DNA of 64,000 bases from Pseudoalteromonas arctica A 37-1-2 (GCF_000238395.3 NZ_CP011026.1:62001-126000); one strand, 5' to 3'. Shown: positions 46,193 through 55,134, counted from the first letter of the stretch. Notes: generated from the sequence alone by a model not told the origin. Program-made: numbers and translations.

Positions 46193-47155
46193 TTACGCTT
46201 TTAAAGGTAATAGGCAGCGGATGGTCGTACCTGTCCCTAATGTGCTGTTAACTTCTATTTTTCCGCCATGATCGCTCACCATAGCGTATACAAGTGTCAT
46301 ACCCATACCGGTACCTTCACCAACTTCTTTTGTTGTATAAAAAGGGTCAAACATATGCGCTATTGTGTCTTCACTCATTCCACAGCCATTATCTTTTACC
46401 TCAATACAGATATTTGTGTTTAGTTCAAAAATATTGACCTCAATAATGCAGCCTTTTTCTAAATCAAGCTCGCATGCTTGCCAAGCATTCATTAATAGAT
46501 TTACAAAAATTTGATTAATTGACGATAAATTGCACCAAATAAGTGGTAGTGGTTCAAACCGCGTTTTTATCTCGCATAGTTTGAGTTTGTTACTTAATAA
46601 TCTTAAAGCATTATTAGCACCCGTTGTTACATCGGTTAGTTGCTTATCTTGCGAGGAGGAGGGGTGGGCAAAGTTTAATAAGTCATGCACAATTTGTTTT
46701 ATTCGTTTGAGTCCTTCAACGCTGTCGTTAACTTGTCCCTGCAAATTGTTATAAAGCCACGCATACGGATACTGTAAATTGAGTATGTCTATTTCGTGTT
46801 TAAAACGGCTCTCTTTAATTTCGTTGTTTAAGTATTGCTCGTTAAGTTTTAGCAACGTGATGAGCAAAGGGGTAGAATTTTGTAAGCTTTCTATATTACT
46901 CATTGCATAGGCAAGCGGGGTATTTATTTCGTGGGCTACGCCTGCACAAAGCGTTCCTAAGGTTGCCATTTTTTCGGTTTGCACAAACAGCATTTGCTGG
47001 TGTTCTAAATCGGCTACTTTTTTTTGTAATTCATTATTTATGGCAACTAAAACGGTGCTTTTATCTTTGAGTAATTGTTCTGCGGCCAAGCGCAGCTTTT
47101 GTTCGTTTAAAAAAGCACGTTCAAAATTACCATCTGATCCATTCATTCCTTTCAT
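46193..47155 (-). CDS. Cytoplasmic sensor histidine kinase with N-terminal coiled coil
   Basis: The 320-residue kinase has no membrane helix. It begins with a coiled coil (about 15-60, NEQKLRLAAEQLLKDKSTVL), then the His box TLGTLCAGVAHEINTPLAYA and a GHKL domain (VNLLMNAWQAC, EVKDNGCGM, GEGTGMGMTLV). Such kinases often receive signals from partner proteins. Its divergent neighbour is a response regulator with a degenerate HD-GYP domain (47347-48675), a likely cognate partner. Confidence 0.92.
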   Translation of the reverse strand: MKGMNGSDGNFERAFLNEQKLRLAAEQLLKDKSTVLVAINNELQKKVADLEHQQMLFVQTEKMATLGTLCAGVAHEINTPLAYAMSNIESLQNSTPLLITLLKLNEQYLNNEIKESRFKHEIDILNLQYPYAWLYNNLQGQVNDSVEGLKRIKQIVHDLLNFAHPSSSQDKQLTDVTTGANNALRLLSNKLKLCEIKTRFEPLPLIWCNLSSINQIFVNLLMNAWQACELDLEKGCIIEVNIFELNTNICIEVKDNGCGMSEDTIAHMFDPFYTTKEVGEGTGMGMTLVYAMVSDHGGKIEVNSTLGTGTTIRCLLPLKA

Positions 47156-47346
47156 CCATATAGATAACTTTATACTTAACGTTTAGTCGTCTACATGTAA
47201 ATTTGCAACTTTAGTGTGAGCATTTATCTACTTATAGATAATAACCACATTAAGTGACTTCTACTCTATATAAAAGGTAAGCATAAAAAGGTCACGGATG
47301 TTTTTTTAAGCTATTATTTAGCCAGAAGTAATTTAAAGGCGGCGCA

Positions 47347-48675
47347 ATGACTCAAGCAACACCAAACACACCAATGAATCAGGTTGATGTACTTTGTATT
47401 GATGATGACGAAATAGTACTACGTACGTTAACACGACTACTTGAAGTAAATGGCTTAACGGTTATTGTTTGCGATAATCCGCAAAACGCACTAACACTTT
47501 TTAAAAATCATGAATTTGGTTTAATTATTAGCGACATGCGGATGCCAGTAATGAACGGTGCCGAGTTTTTAGAAAAAGCGCGTGCGCTGGCACCCGACAC
47601 TCAACGCATTTTATTAACCGGTTACGCCGATATACAAACAACCCTAGCGGCTGTTAACCAAGGGCAAATAAATGGTTATATTCAAAAACCATGGCAAAAC
47701 GACTTATTACTTCGAAGCATTAAAGATAGCCTAGAAAAATTTGCGCTAAAAAAGCAAAACAAAAAATTAGAAACACAAGTTAAGGCACAAAACCAAGAAC
47801 TACTTGAGCTAAACAACACGTTAGAGCAACGAGTAGAAAAACGTACCTTACAAATCAAACAAGTTTTAAAAAAGCTTGAAGACGCCAACGAACGCGAAAA
47901 ACAAGAGCACAAATCGACCGTTGAGCTGCTATATAATTTTGTTAATGCAAATCCTTACCTTGATGGCAATAAAGCACAAAATATTGCAAATACCTGCACA
48001 CAAATAGCGCTTTACTTAAACCTATCGCAAAAAAGCATTGATCTTGCCCCAATGGCGGGTTATTTAGCACAAATAGGTTTGCTTGCTATGGACCCTGAAC
48101 TTTATAAAAAACCGCTAAATCGGTTAAATGAGCAACAACGTAAGACCTTTTATACTCACCCAAGTACAGCACAATTAATGCTAATGCCAGCAATACATTT
48201 ACACGATTTATCGGATGCTATTTATTATCAGTTTGAACGTTTTAACGGAAATGGAATGCCCAAAGGCCTTGCTGGAAACGACATACCGATAGGGGCTATG
48301 GTATTAGGTTTAGCGCGCGACTATTGGGATGCGTTTGAGCAGAGCAATGCAAGCGATGAAAAGCAGCGCCATGAGGATGCACTCGAAAGTGTAAAACTTT
48401 ATAGTGGTTCGTTTTACCACCCTAAAATAGTTCGTGCGCTTGAAGCAAGCCATGCAAAACTACACGAACAAAAAAGTATCGCAGGATCAGTACTAATTTG
48501 TAATGCCCATGAGCTTAAAGAGCAAATGATACTCGGCCATGCTCTGCACAGCCATTCGGGTATAATGTTGCTGCCTAAAGGTCATGTATTTAGCCGTAAA
48601 TCAATAGAAAAACTGCAGCAACTAGAATCTAAAAAACCAGCCCCATTTAGAATTATGGTTAAAACTGCTAAATGA
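47347..48675 (+). CDS. Response regulator with coiled coil and degenerate HD-GYP domain
   Basis: The 442-residue protein has a receiver domain (VLCIDDDEIV, phospho-acceptor Asp63 in IISDMRMP, LLTGYAD, YIQKPW Lys), a coiled coil (about 135-205) and an HD-GYP-like domain. In the last domain, the place of the HD pair reads MAGYLAQIGLLAMD instead of LHDIGK, and the GYP motif reads FNGNGMPKGLAGNDIP. Without the HD metal ligands, cyclic-di-GMP hydrolysis is unlikely; it may bind c-di-GMP or act as a structural output. A final domain of about 50 residues (MLLPKGHVFSRKSIEKL) ends it. It is divergent from the kinase gene. Confidence 0.88.
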   Translation: MTQATPNTPMNQVDVLCIDDDEIVLRTLTRLLEVNGLTVIVCDNPQNALTLFKNHEFGLIISDMRMPVMNGAEFLEKARALAPDTQRILLTGYADIQTTLAAVNQGQINGYIQKPWQNDLLLRSIKDSLEKFALKKQNKKLETQVKAQNQELLELNNTLEQRVEKRTLQIKQVLKKLEDANEREKQEHKSTVELLYNFVNANPYLDGNKAQNIANTCTQIALYLNLSQKSIDLAPMAGYLAQIGLLAMDPELYKKPLNRLNEQQRKTFYTHPSTAQLMLMPAIHLHDLSDAIYYQFERFNGNGMPKGLAGNDIPIGAMVLGLARDYWDAFEQSNASDEKQRHEDALESVKLYSGSFYHPKIVRALEASHAKLHEQKSIAGSVLICNAHELKEQMILGHALHSHSGIMLLPKGHVFSRKSIEKLQQLESKKPAPFRIMVKTAK

Positions 48676-48749
48676 TTGATCTAAACGGCAGTTTTTTTCG
48701 TTACAATGTGCATAAAATACATTATTGAATTTGCTTGAAGGAGCACTCT

Positions 48750-49769
48750 GTGTCGCGATTTTCTGCGGTTACTGACAATCCCCATGATGGGCGTTTTAAC
48801 CAAAAAACGGGAATACTGCTTACTAACCTAGGTAGCCCTGATGCACCAACAGCTGCTGCGCTTCGTATATACTTACGTGAGTTTTTATCAGATCCACGCA
48901 TTGTAGAAATACCACGCCTAGTATGGATGATAATTTTACATGGCATTATTTTGCGTGTGCGCCCTAAGCGTTCGGCTAAATTATACGAAAGTATATGGAC
49001 CGAAAATGGCTCACCGCTTACTCATATTACTCGCCAACAAAGCGTAAAGCTAAATATCTTATTAAAAGAACAAGGTTATACCAATACTGAAGTGGTAATG
49101 GCTATGCGCTATGGTAATCCCTCAATAGAGGCCGGCCTTGAGGAGCTTCGTGATAAAGGCTTAACGCGTATTATTATATTGCCAATGTATCCGCAATATT
49201 CTAGCCCAACCACGGGTTCAACGTTCGATGCTGTATCAAGCGTACTGAGTAAATGGCGCTGGGTGCCAGAGCTGCACTTTATTAATGGCTATCATAAAAA
49301 CACCCGTTATATTGAGTCACTTGCTAATAGTATTAGTGAGGATTTAGAAGCGAATGGTATGCCACAAAAAATTGTTTTTTCGTATCACGGTATGCCTAAA
49401 CTATTTTTAGAGCGAGGCGATCCGTACCATTGCCTATGTTTACAAACCACGCGTTTAGTTGTCGAAAAACTGGGCCTTGATAAAGACAAAGTAATTAGTA
49501 CTTTTCAAAGTCGATTTGGTAAAGCCGAGTGGTTAAAGCCTTACACCGATGCAACCCTTGAAGCCCTACCTGATGAGGGTATTACCGATGTAGCCATTAT
49601 CAGCCCAGCTTTTAGCGCCGACTGCCTAGAAACACTTGAAGAGCTAGAAGGCGAAAATCGTGAAATATTCGAAAACGCAGGCGGCAAAAAGTACCGTTAC
49701 ATAGCGGCACTAAACGACAGAGACGACCATATAGAAGCTGTGTTTGATGTTATAAAACCTATGTTGTAA
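48750..49769 (+). CDS. hemH: Ferrochelatase
   Basis: The roughly 339-residue protein matches HemH: KTGILLTNLGSPDAPTAAAL, AMRYGNPSIEAGLEEL, RIIILPMYPQYSSPTTGSTF, IVFSYHGMPKLFLERGDPYH (with the metal His), FQSRFGKAEWLKPYTDATLE and VAIISPAFSADCLETLEE (catalytic Glu region). It inserts ferrous iron into protoporphyrin IX. The start is a GTG at 48750, because AAGGAG at 48738-48743 is well spaced; the in-frame TTG at 48735 overlaps that site. It is alone, with a strong terminator at 49811. Confidence 0.96.
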   Translation: MSRFSAVTDNPHDGRFNQKTGILLTNLGSPDAPTAAALRIYLREFLSDPRIVEIPRLVWMIILHGIILRVRPKRSAKLYESIWTENGSPLTHITRQQSVKLNILLKEQGYTNTEVVMAMRYGNPSIEAGLEELRDKGLTRIIILPMYPQYSSPTTGSTFDAVSSVLSKWRWVPELHFINGYHKNTRYIESLANSISEDLEANGMPQKIVFSYHGMPKLFLERGDPYHCLCLQTTRLVVEKLGLDKDKVISTFQSRFGKAEWLKPYTDATLEALPDEGITDVAIISPAFSADCLETLEELEGENREIFENAGGKKYRYIAALNDRDDHIEAVFDVIKPML

Positions 49770-49810
49770 CCCAAGCTTACTAAAGTATATAGCTAAATAT
49801 ATTTCGCATT

Positions 49811-49836
49811 AAGCGGTGTTAAAATTAACACCGCTT
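49811..49836 (+). terminator. Terminator of hemH
   Basis: AAGCGGTGTTAA and TTAACACCGCTT pair around AA and are followed by TTTTTTG. Confidence 0.93.
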
Positions 49837-49868
49837 TTTTTGTTTTTAGGGCTTTTAAAATATTTAGT

Positions 49869-50045
49869 TAATTAATTCACAAAGAGCTTAAGAGGCGCTG
49901 CGCTTTTAGAGTGAGTGATAAAACATAAAAATACTGTTTTTGTTTTTGGCTTCCTCATTTACTCCTCTTTTACTTCTCATTGTGCAAATAAAAGCTTTTA
50001 AAGGGCTAATTAATTCACAAAGAGGTTAAGAGGCGCTGCGCTTTT
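49869..50045. repeat. Two copies of the GCGCTGCGCTTTT dispersed repeat, second cut by IS3
   Basis: ATTCACAAAGAGNTTAAGAG followed by GCGCTGCGCTTTT occurs at about 49876-49910 and 50010-50045. The first is followed by AGAGTGAGTGATAAAACATA. The second is broken after TTTT by the IS3 element; its continuation (TTTTAGAGTAGTGATAAAAC) is on the other side at 51683. More copies are at 51790-51815 and, inverted, at 31157-31706 and 55365-55545. Confidence 0.85.
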
Positions 50046-50083
50046 CGGAGTTTTTCAAGTTAGTTGTCGCATCAAGTTAAATT

Positions 50084-51100
50084 TTATGCCGCCCGCATTG
50101 CTTCTTTTTTTTCTGGATTTAAATTTACTTCATTGATCATTGTCCAATCTCGAGATTTTCCTGACCAACGACTTGGGTTCTGTAATTTCGCCATTTCATT
50201 TACCTGATGACGTTTCGCTAGTATCGCTTTATCTAATCCTAAATGACGCTGGTTTGGCGTGACAAATTTAATACCGCTGTGCAAGTGCTCATCGTTGTAC
50301 CAATCAACAAATCCGCTAACCCACTTTCTTGCGCTACCCATGCTTTCAAAGGCTTTCTCAGGGTATTCCGGGCGATACTTTAACGTCTTAAATAGCGATT
50401 CAGAATAAGGATTATCATTACTCACAGACGGTCGGCTAAATGAAGGAACAATACCTAACTCCTGCAATGTCGCTAATAACGTTGCCCCTTTCATTGGACT
50501 GCCATTATCCGAGTGCAGTGTGACTTGCTCAGGCTTTACCTGCTCTCGCCTGCAAATATCTACCATTAAATCAGCCGCCAGTGTGCTTAGTTGTGTGTCA
50601 TGAACCTGCCAACCAACTATTTTTCGACTATAAATATCCATCACTAAATATAAGTATAAAAACTGACCTTTAACAGCTGTTGGCAAATACGTGATATCCC
50701 ATGTATAAATTTCGTTTACACGTGTTGCCCTGAGTGCTTTTGGCTTTTTTATCTTTTTATTTGGTTTAACTTTTTCTCTGTGTGTTAATAATTTATGCGA
50801 TTTCATAACACGATAGAACGAACTTTCTGATGCTATCCACACACCTTTATCCAATAGTTTAGGGACTATCTTGCTGGGTGGTAAATGTCCATATTCTATT
50901 GAATTAACAGTCTTAATTATACGCTGTTGCTCTAATTCAGTTAGCCTGTTAGGTGGTCGCTTTATCGTACTTGTTCGCTTATCTGTCATATCATCAGCTT
51001 CAATCCAGCGTTGAATTGTTCTTGCCGTTAGACCAAGTAACTCACATGCTTTTTCTTGCCTTGCCCCTGATTTCTGCGCGTCGGTAATGAGCTTTATCAA
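50084..51100 (-). CDS. IS3-family transposase OrfB (DDE integrase domain)
   Basis: The 338-residue frame has an HTH-like start (LLGLTARTIQRWIEADDM) and the rve-type integrase core. The three acidic residues are in YTWDITYLPTAVKG (Asp), LHSDNGSPMKGATLLATLQE (Asp) and DNPYSESLFKTLKYRPEYPE (Glu). It is not normally made alone in this family: it is read as OrfAB by a -1 shift at the A9 run (51160-51168). The frame remains open upstream of the TTG at 51100 to that run, so fusion is possible. The catalytic set looks intact. Confidence 0.93.
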   Translation of the reverse strand: MIKLITDAQKSGARQEKACELLGLTARTIQRWIEADDMTDKRTSTIKRPPNRLTELEQQRIIKTVNSIEYGHLPPSKIVPKLLDKGVWIASESSFYRVMKSHKLLTHREKVKPNKKIKKPKALRATRVNEIYTWDITYLPTAVKGQFLYLYLVMDIYSRKIVGWQVHDTQLSTLAADLMVDICRREQVKPEQVTLHSDNGSPMKGATLLATLQELGIVPSFSRPSVSNDNPYSESLFKTLKYRPEYPEKAFESMGSARKWVSGFVDWYNDEHLHSGIKFVTPNQRHLGLDKAILAKRHQVNEMAKLQNPSRWSGKSRDWTMINEVNLNPEKKEAMRAA

Positions 51101-51123
51101 TTCATGACGCTCAGTTGAGCTGG

Positions 51124-51630
51124 TTAATCGTCCTCGTTGAAACCCCAGAGCGCATCGGCTTTTTTTTTGAGTACGAGTAAGGCGGCTGTTTCTGCTAACG
51201 CTTTGTCTTTACGATTAAGCTCTTTTTGAAGCTGCTTAATTTCTTGTTTGAGCTGTTTACTGTCTGATTTTACGGGCTTCGTTGAAGGCCCTTTAGCAAA
51301 ATTTTTCTTCCACTGCTCGATATGATGTGGGTAAAGCCCTTTACTACGGCAGTATTCATTAACGGCTGTGTCATCCAAACGTCCACATTCAATAATTGCG
51401 TTAAGTCTTTCTTCAAGATCCCAGTCTTGTGGTCGTTTTTCTGATGTCATTTGGCTGCCTGTATAGTCCGTTTCAAGTTCATGGTTTTTAGCAAGCGCTA
51501 TCCAACGTTGCAAGGTTGAATAACCGATGCCTAAATCAAGTGCAATATCTTCTAGGCGAACATCATCACATTGAGATAATGCTTTTTCAACAGCTTGAAC
51601 TTTAAATTCTTGTGTAAATCGACGTCTCAT
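51124..51630 (-). CDS. IS3-family OrfA, HTH and leucine-zipper protein
   Basis: The 168-residue protein has an HTH domain (FTQEFKVQAVEKALSQCDDV, LDLGIGYSTLQRWIALAK), a second HTH-like segment (YCRSKGLYPHHIEQWKKNF) and a coiled coil (QLKQEIKQLQKELNRKDKAL) for oligomerisation. Near its end the codons AAA AAA AAA form the slippery run. It binds the IS ends and regulates transposition. The gene appears intact. Confidence 0.92.
   Translation of the reverse strand: MRRRFTQEFKVQAVEKALSQCDDVRLEDIALDLGIGYSTLQRWIALAKNHELETDYTGSQMTSEKRPQDWDLEERLNAIIECGRLDDTAVNEYCRSKGLYPHHIEQWKKNFAKGPSTKPVKSDSKQLKQEIKQLQKELNRKDKALAETAALLVLKKKADALWGFNEDD
51160..51168 (-). promoter_or_regulatory. A9 slippery run for programmed -1 frameshifting
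   Basis: Nine A's on the minus strand lie near the end of OrfA. After a -1 shift the frame reads KSRCALGFQRGRLTSS and passes into OrfB without a stop, so an OrfAB fusion would be made. Confidence 0.75.
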
Positions 51631-51682
51631 TTTATCTGCCTCTATTAAAAGTTAGAGGCGACAACTATCCTGACACAGGGGG

Positions 51683-51900
51683 TTTTAGAGTAGTGATAAA
51701 ACATAAAAATACTGTTTTTTGCTTTCTCATTTACTCCTCTTTTACTTCTCATTGTGCAAATAGAAGCTTTTAAAGGGCGAATTATCCACAAAGAGGTTAA
51801 GAGGCGCTGCGCTTTTAAAGTAAGTGATACATATTGGCCGATCTGGTTTTTCTCAGTTATTACTGATTACTTTATCTTTGTGAAAGAAATTACTTCCCTA
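51683..51900. repeat. Second half of the interrupted repeat and one further copy, before IS30
   Basis: The stretch begins with the IS3 target duplication TTTT and the rest of the interrupted repeat (AGAGTAGTGATAAAACATAA). ATTATCCACAAAGAGGTTAA and GAGGCGCTGCGCTTTTAAAG near 51780-51820 are another copy. No gene is seen. Confidence 0.8.
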
Positions 51901-52987
51901 GATTCAAATTGTAAGTGCATAACTTGTTTTGGCTAGATTAAGTGGTCAGTTGCTCATAAGCTAACTGCTTTTTCTCCGGCAAGAGATTTTACAATGAGAC
52001 ATTACAAACAACTGACCTATGCGCAAAGATGCCAGATCGCCGTTCTAAAGAAAAGCGGTTTTACGCAACAAAGTATTGCTGAGCTAACTAATTTATCGCA
52101 ATCTACGATTTCAAGAGAGCTTTCTAGAAATACAGGTAAGCGAGGTTACAGACACAAACAAGCTCATGAGCGGGCTTTGTTTCGCCGAAGAAGTGTAAGA
52201 AAACCGCTTAAGATGACACCTGAAATGATAGCTTTAATTACCCAGAAGCTTAATGAGAAGTGGAGTCCTGAACAAATAACGGGATGGTTACGCAAAGAAA
52301 GTGAACGGTCTGTCAGCCATGAATGCATTTATCTGTATATCTGGGAAGATAAAAAAGCAGGTGGTGAGTTATACCTACATCTGCGCCGACACGGTAAGAA
52401 ATATCACAAGCGCAGTCATGGTAAAACAAACCGAGGGCAAATAAAAAATCGCGTTAGCATTGAAGATCGCCCACAAATAGTTGATGAGAAAGGCCGTATC
52501 GGAGATTGGGAAATAGATACCGTCATAGGCAAAGGTCATCGAGGCGCCCTTGTTACCATTGTAGAGCGGGTTACCCAATTCACTGTATCAACTCAGGTGG
52601 CAGGAAAAACAGCGGAAGCCGTCACTGCGGCGACGATAGAACTATTAAGGCCATATAGGTCAGCGCTTCATAGCATCACAGCTGACAATGGAAAAGAGTT
52701 CGCTTATCACGAGCAAATCACAGAGGCTTTAAGTGTACCTGTTTATTTTGCTCACCCTTATCACTCATGGGAGCGCGGATTGAATGAAAACACGAATGGA
52801 TTACTACGTCAGTATTGGCCGAAGAGCACAGATTTTAAGGCGGTAACACCAGCACAAGTTATACCCGTACTTGAGCAACTTAATAATCGTCCGAGGAAGA
52901 CACTTGGATTTGAAACGCCTGCAAAATTGATGCAGGATCACTTGGCGGCTAAAGCCGCCTAAACGTTATGCACTTCAGATTTGAATC
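51901..52987 (+). mobile_element. IS30-family insertion sequence
   Basis: Terminal inverted repeats of 23 bp are visible: GATTCAAATTGTAAGTGCAT then AAC on the left, and GATTCAAATCTGAAGTGCAT then AAC as the reverse complement of the right, matching at 20 of 23. One transposase gene lies inside. The target duplication is not clear. Length is about 1.09 kb, as expected. Confidence 0.9.
51994..52962 (+). CDS. IS30-family transposase
   Basis: The 322-residue protein has an N-terminal HTH (LTYAQRCQIAVLKKSGFTQQ, LTNLSQSTISRELSRNTGKR) and the IS30 DDE core: GDWEIDTVIGKGHRGALVTI (first Asp), ITADNGKEFAYHEQITEALS (second Asp) and GLNENTNGLLRQYWPKSTDF (Glu). It cuts and joins the ends of its element. 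The gene looks intact, so the element may be active. Confidence 0.95.
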   Translation: MRHYKQLTYAQRCQIAVLKKSGFTQQSIAELTNLSQSTISRELSRNTGKRGYRHKQAHERALFRRRSVRKPLKMTPEMIALITQKLNEKWSPEQITGWLRKESERSVSHECIYLYIWEDKKAGGELYLHLRRHGKKYHKRSHGKTNRGQIKNRVSIEDRPQIVDEKGRIGDWEIDTVIGKGHRGALVTIVERVTQFTVSTQVAGKTAEAVTAATIELLRPYRSALHSITADNGKEFAYHEQITEALSVPVYFAHPYHSWERGLNENTNGLLRQYWPKSTDFKAVTPAQVIPVLEQLNNRPRKTLGFETPAKLMQDHLAAKAA

Positions 52988-53065
52988 CGCGTTATATTTT
53001 TAATAATAATTAAAATAAAAACGTATTGCGGAGGGGAAGAATACCTAAGCAACAGCAATTAAACG

Positions 53066-53386
53066 CTATCGCTTAAAGTATAAATCAATCGCTTTAGTGA
53101 GGAGCTCGTCGAGTTGTTCTTCAAATTCTTCAATATTAATATCAAAGTGCTTTAAGTAAGCTCGAGCCTGCACAAGAGATAAATTACGGCTGTTAACGCT
53201 ATATTGTCGCTCGTCTATGGCTTTATCGTAACGAGGTAAAAATACAAATTGGCCATAAAATGGTGACTTAATATGTTTATTTGCAAAACGACAAAAATCT
53301 TCAACATGCTCAGCACCCTTAGGGCCAAGGCAACCGGGCTCGATGCGATACATTAAGCGAATTTTTTTGTCGTCATTTATTTGCAT
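53066..53386 (-). CDS. Conserved hypothetical small cytosolic protein
   Basis: The 106-residue protein has no signal peptide or membrane helix. It carries MYRIEPGCLGPKGAEHVEDF, then CRFANKHIKSPFYGQFVFLP and a helical C-terminus (FEEQLDELLTKAIDLYF). I recognise the type as a conserved hypothetical in Alteromonadales/Vibrionales but know no function. It lies 9 bp after the SnoaL-like gene on the same strand, so the two are probably co-transcribed. The IS30 element ends about 80 bp from it. Confidence 0.75.
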   Translation of the reverse strand: MQINDDKKIRLMYRIEPGCLGPKGAEHVEDFCRFANKHIKSPFYGQFVFLPRYDKAIDERQYSVNSRNLSLVQARAYLKHFDINIEEFEEQLDELLTKAIDLYFKR

Positions 53387-53395
53387 ATAAAGCCT

Positions 53396-54139
53396 TTATC
53401 TAAAAAACAGTACGCGTACTATTTTTCCATCTTTAATTTGGTAACTCGAAATCAGTTCTGAGCGTTTATCAACTACCTTTTCGTCAGTTGAGCAGGTTTC
53501 TGATAGTTCGTGATCAATCACTATATCACCGTGCACTATGCGCTTAATTGGTGATGAGTGAATACACTTTAACTTTTTAAACATTAGCCCATAACGTTCT
53601 ATTAGTTTTTCTTTACCTTTAAATAATAGCTCATTAGGGAAAATATAAAACTCAACATCTTCGGCATATACACGAAGAAACTCTTCAATGTTACGCGCGT
53701 TATATGCTTTAACTAACTGCTCAACCACCGCAAGTGATTCACGCGATTGCTTAGCTTTAGTTTGTTGCTTAACTGTCAGCGCTTCTTTTGCTTGCGTAAC
53801 TGCTTTTTCAGCTTCGGCTACAGCCACTGCTTTTTCTATTTTATTTTTAGGCTTTTCAGTAGGTTTAATCTGCTCGTTACCCAATACCTTTGAATCGTCT
53901 GGTTTAGTCGCATCAATTGTTGGCTTTTTAAGCTCAGGTGCTTTGTATTCAAGCGTATTTACTTTGTCGTCAGCTTTGACTTGAGTTACTGATTGCTCAT
54001 CTTCAACTTTTGGTTTTTCAGCGTTTGCTTGAGCTTCAACTTGCTGCTCTTTTTGCTCAGGCTCGCTTTGTTCTGCGGCGTAAGTAATAAGCGCAACGGT
54101 GGTAATTAACGAGGCAAAAATAATAGATAACGGTTTCAT
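53396..54139 (-). CDS. Secreted protein with charged helical linker and SnoaL-like domain
   Basis: The roughly 247-residue product has a signal peptide (MKPLSIIFASLITTVALITY, cut near AAEQ), a long Glu/Lys/Gln-rich low-complexity linker (about 20-120) and a C-terminal nuclear-transport-factor-2/SnoaL-like domain (VEQLVKAYNARNIEEFLRVY, AEDVEFYIF, IERYGLMFKKL). Such domains bind small ligands or act as weak enzymes. It is probably periplasmic. I start it at ATG 54139 (AGGAA upstream), not at the longer 54178 frame. The 53066-53386 gene follows closely. Confidence 0.85.
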   Translation of the reverse strand: MKPLSIIFASLITTVALITYAAEQSEPEQKEQQVEAQANAEKPKVEDEQSVTQVKADDKVNTLEYKAPELKKPTIDATKPDDSKVLGNEQIKPTEKPKNKIEKAVAVAEAEKAVTQAKEALTVKQQTKAKQSRESLAVVEQLVKAYNARNIEEFLRVYAEDVEFYIFPNELLFKGKEKLIERYGLMFKKLKCIHSSPIKRIVHGDIVIDHELSETCSTDEKVVDKRSELISSYQIKDGKIVRVLFFR

Positions 54140-54171
54140 AACTTTCCTAAAATGAACACTAAACACGTGTA

Positions 54172-54333
54172 ATACCAATTACATTAAATAAGCGATCTAT
54201 TATAGCGTCAAGAAAATAGCACAATAACAAGGCGAAAATTGTGACATATAGTTGTTCTATATGAATAATATTTAACGCAGTTAGTGAGTTATTTAATGCG
54301 ATAGAATGATCATATTTTTGATAATATTGGTAT
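54172..54333. repeat. Second MITE-like element of the ATACCAAT family
   Basis: The element of about 162 bp begins AATACCAATT and ends ATATTGGTATA, close in length to the 164-bp element at 2384. Inside it has GTTGTTCTATATGAATAATA. The terminal match is only about 8 bp, so the link is less certain than for the first copy. Confidence 0.5.
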
Positions 54334-54390
54334 AAGGATGCAACATAGCAAATTTTAACGTTATCGGGTAGTTAATACCACCACTGTAGC

Positions 54391-55134
54391 CTACCAGTAC
54401 TGCTCTACAGTAATGTTACCGGGTGCTTTGCGGCGGTTACGCGTAAAGTTTTTATCGAGAAGTAGCGCGGTTGTGTCTTTTACCATTTGTGGGTTTCCGC
54501 AAATCATAAATTGCGCGTTACTAGGCTCAGGGGTTAATTTTACATGTTCAAACAAGCCGTTGCTCTCAATAGCGTTAGTAATCCGGCCACTTAAGCCTTG
54601 TAATGGCTCTTCTCTACTTACAACAGGAATATAGTTGAGTTGTTCTGGGTACACTCTTAATAACTCGTTAATAAGTGCCTGATAGCTTAAATCGTTATTA
54701 AAACGTACACCATGCACTAAGTTTATGCTTTTGTATTTTTTCCATACATCGGGCTGTTGCAATATTGATAAAAAAGGCCCTATGGCAGTGCCAGTACCTA
54801 ACATCCAAAGCTGATCGCTTTGTGGTATTTCATCAAGAGTAAAAAAGCCAGTTGCGTGTTGTTCTATTAATACGGTTTCGCCAGGTTGTAATGTGGCTAA
54901 GCGAGGAGAAAGCAAACCGTCAATAACGTTAATAAGGTAAAATTCAAGATCGGGGTTTTCAGGGGCGTTCACATATGAATAAGCCCGAGCAATACGCTTG
55001 TCGCCATCCATTATTGAAAGCTTTGTAAATTGCCCTGCTTTAAAAGGCTCTACATTAGCATTAACGGTTAAGCTAAAGAGCGTTTCGCTCCACCATATTA
55101 CGCTTTTTACTGTTGCTTCAACCCAATTAGACAT
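54391..55134 (-). CDS. fpr: Ferredoxin--NADP(+) reductase
   Basis: The 247-residue protein has an FAD domain (FKAGQFTKLSIMDGDKRIAR then AYSYVNAP; the RAYS-type motif holds FAD) and an NADPH domain (WMLGTGTAIGPFLSILQQ, LVHGVRFNNDLSY, FMICGNPQMVKD), ending VEQYW with the terminal aromatic residue typical of the family. It passes electrons between NADPH and ferredoxin or flavodoxin, for Fe-S repair or oxidative-stress roles. It is alone, with a MITE-like element downstream. Confidence 0.95.
   Translation of the reverse strand: MSNWVEATVKSVIWWSETLFSLTVNANVEPFKAGQFTKLSIMDGDKRIARAYSYVNAPENPDLEFYLINVIDGLLSPRLATLQPGETVLIEQHATGFFTLDEIPQSDQLWMLGTGTAIGPFLSILQQPDVWKKYKSINLVHGVRFNNDLSYQALINELLRVYPEQLNYIPVVSREEPLQGLSGRITNAIESNGLFEHVKLTPEPSNAQFMICGNPQMVKDTTALLLDKNFTRNRRKAPGNITVEQYW

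Larger units (their letters stand above)
50046..51682 (-). mobile_element. IS3-family insertion sequence with TTTT target duplication
   Basis: The element of about 1.64 kb has OrfA/OrfB on the minus strand. TTTT flanks it on both sides (50042-50045 and 51683-51686), and joining the flanks restores the repeat text, so the ends are well supported. Both termini share AGTTGTCGC, with partial matches outward: TTCAAGTTAGTTGTCGC on the left, and TGTCAGGATAGTTGTCGC as the reverse complement of the right. The ends pair imperfectly. Confidence 0.88.
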
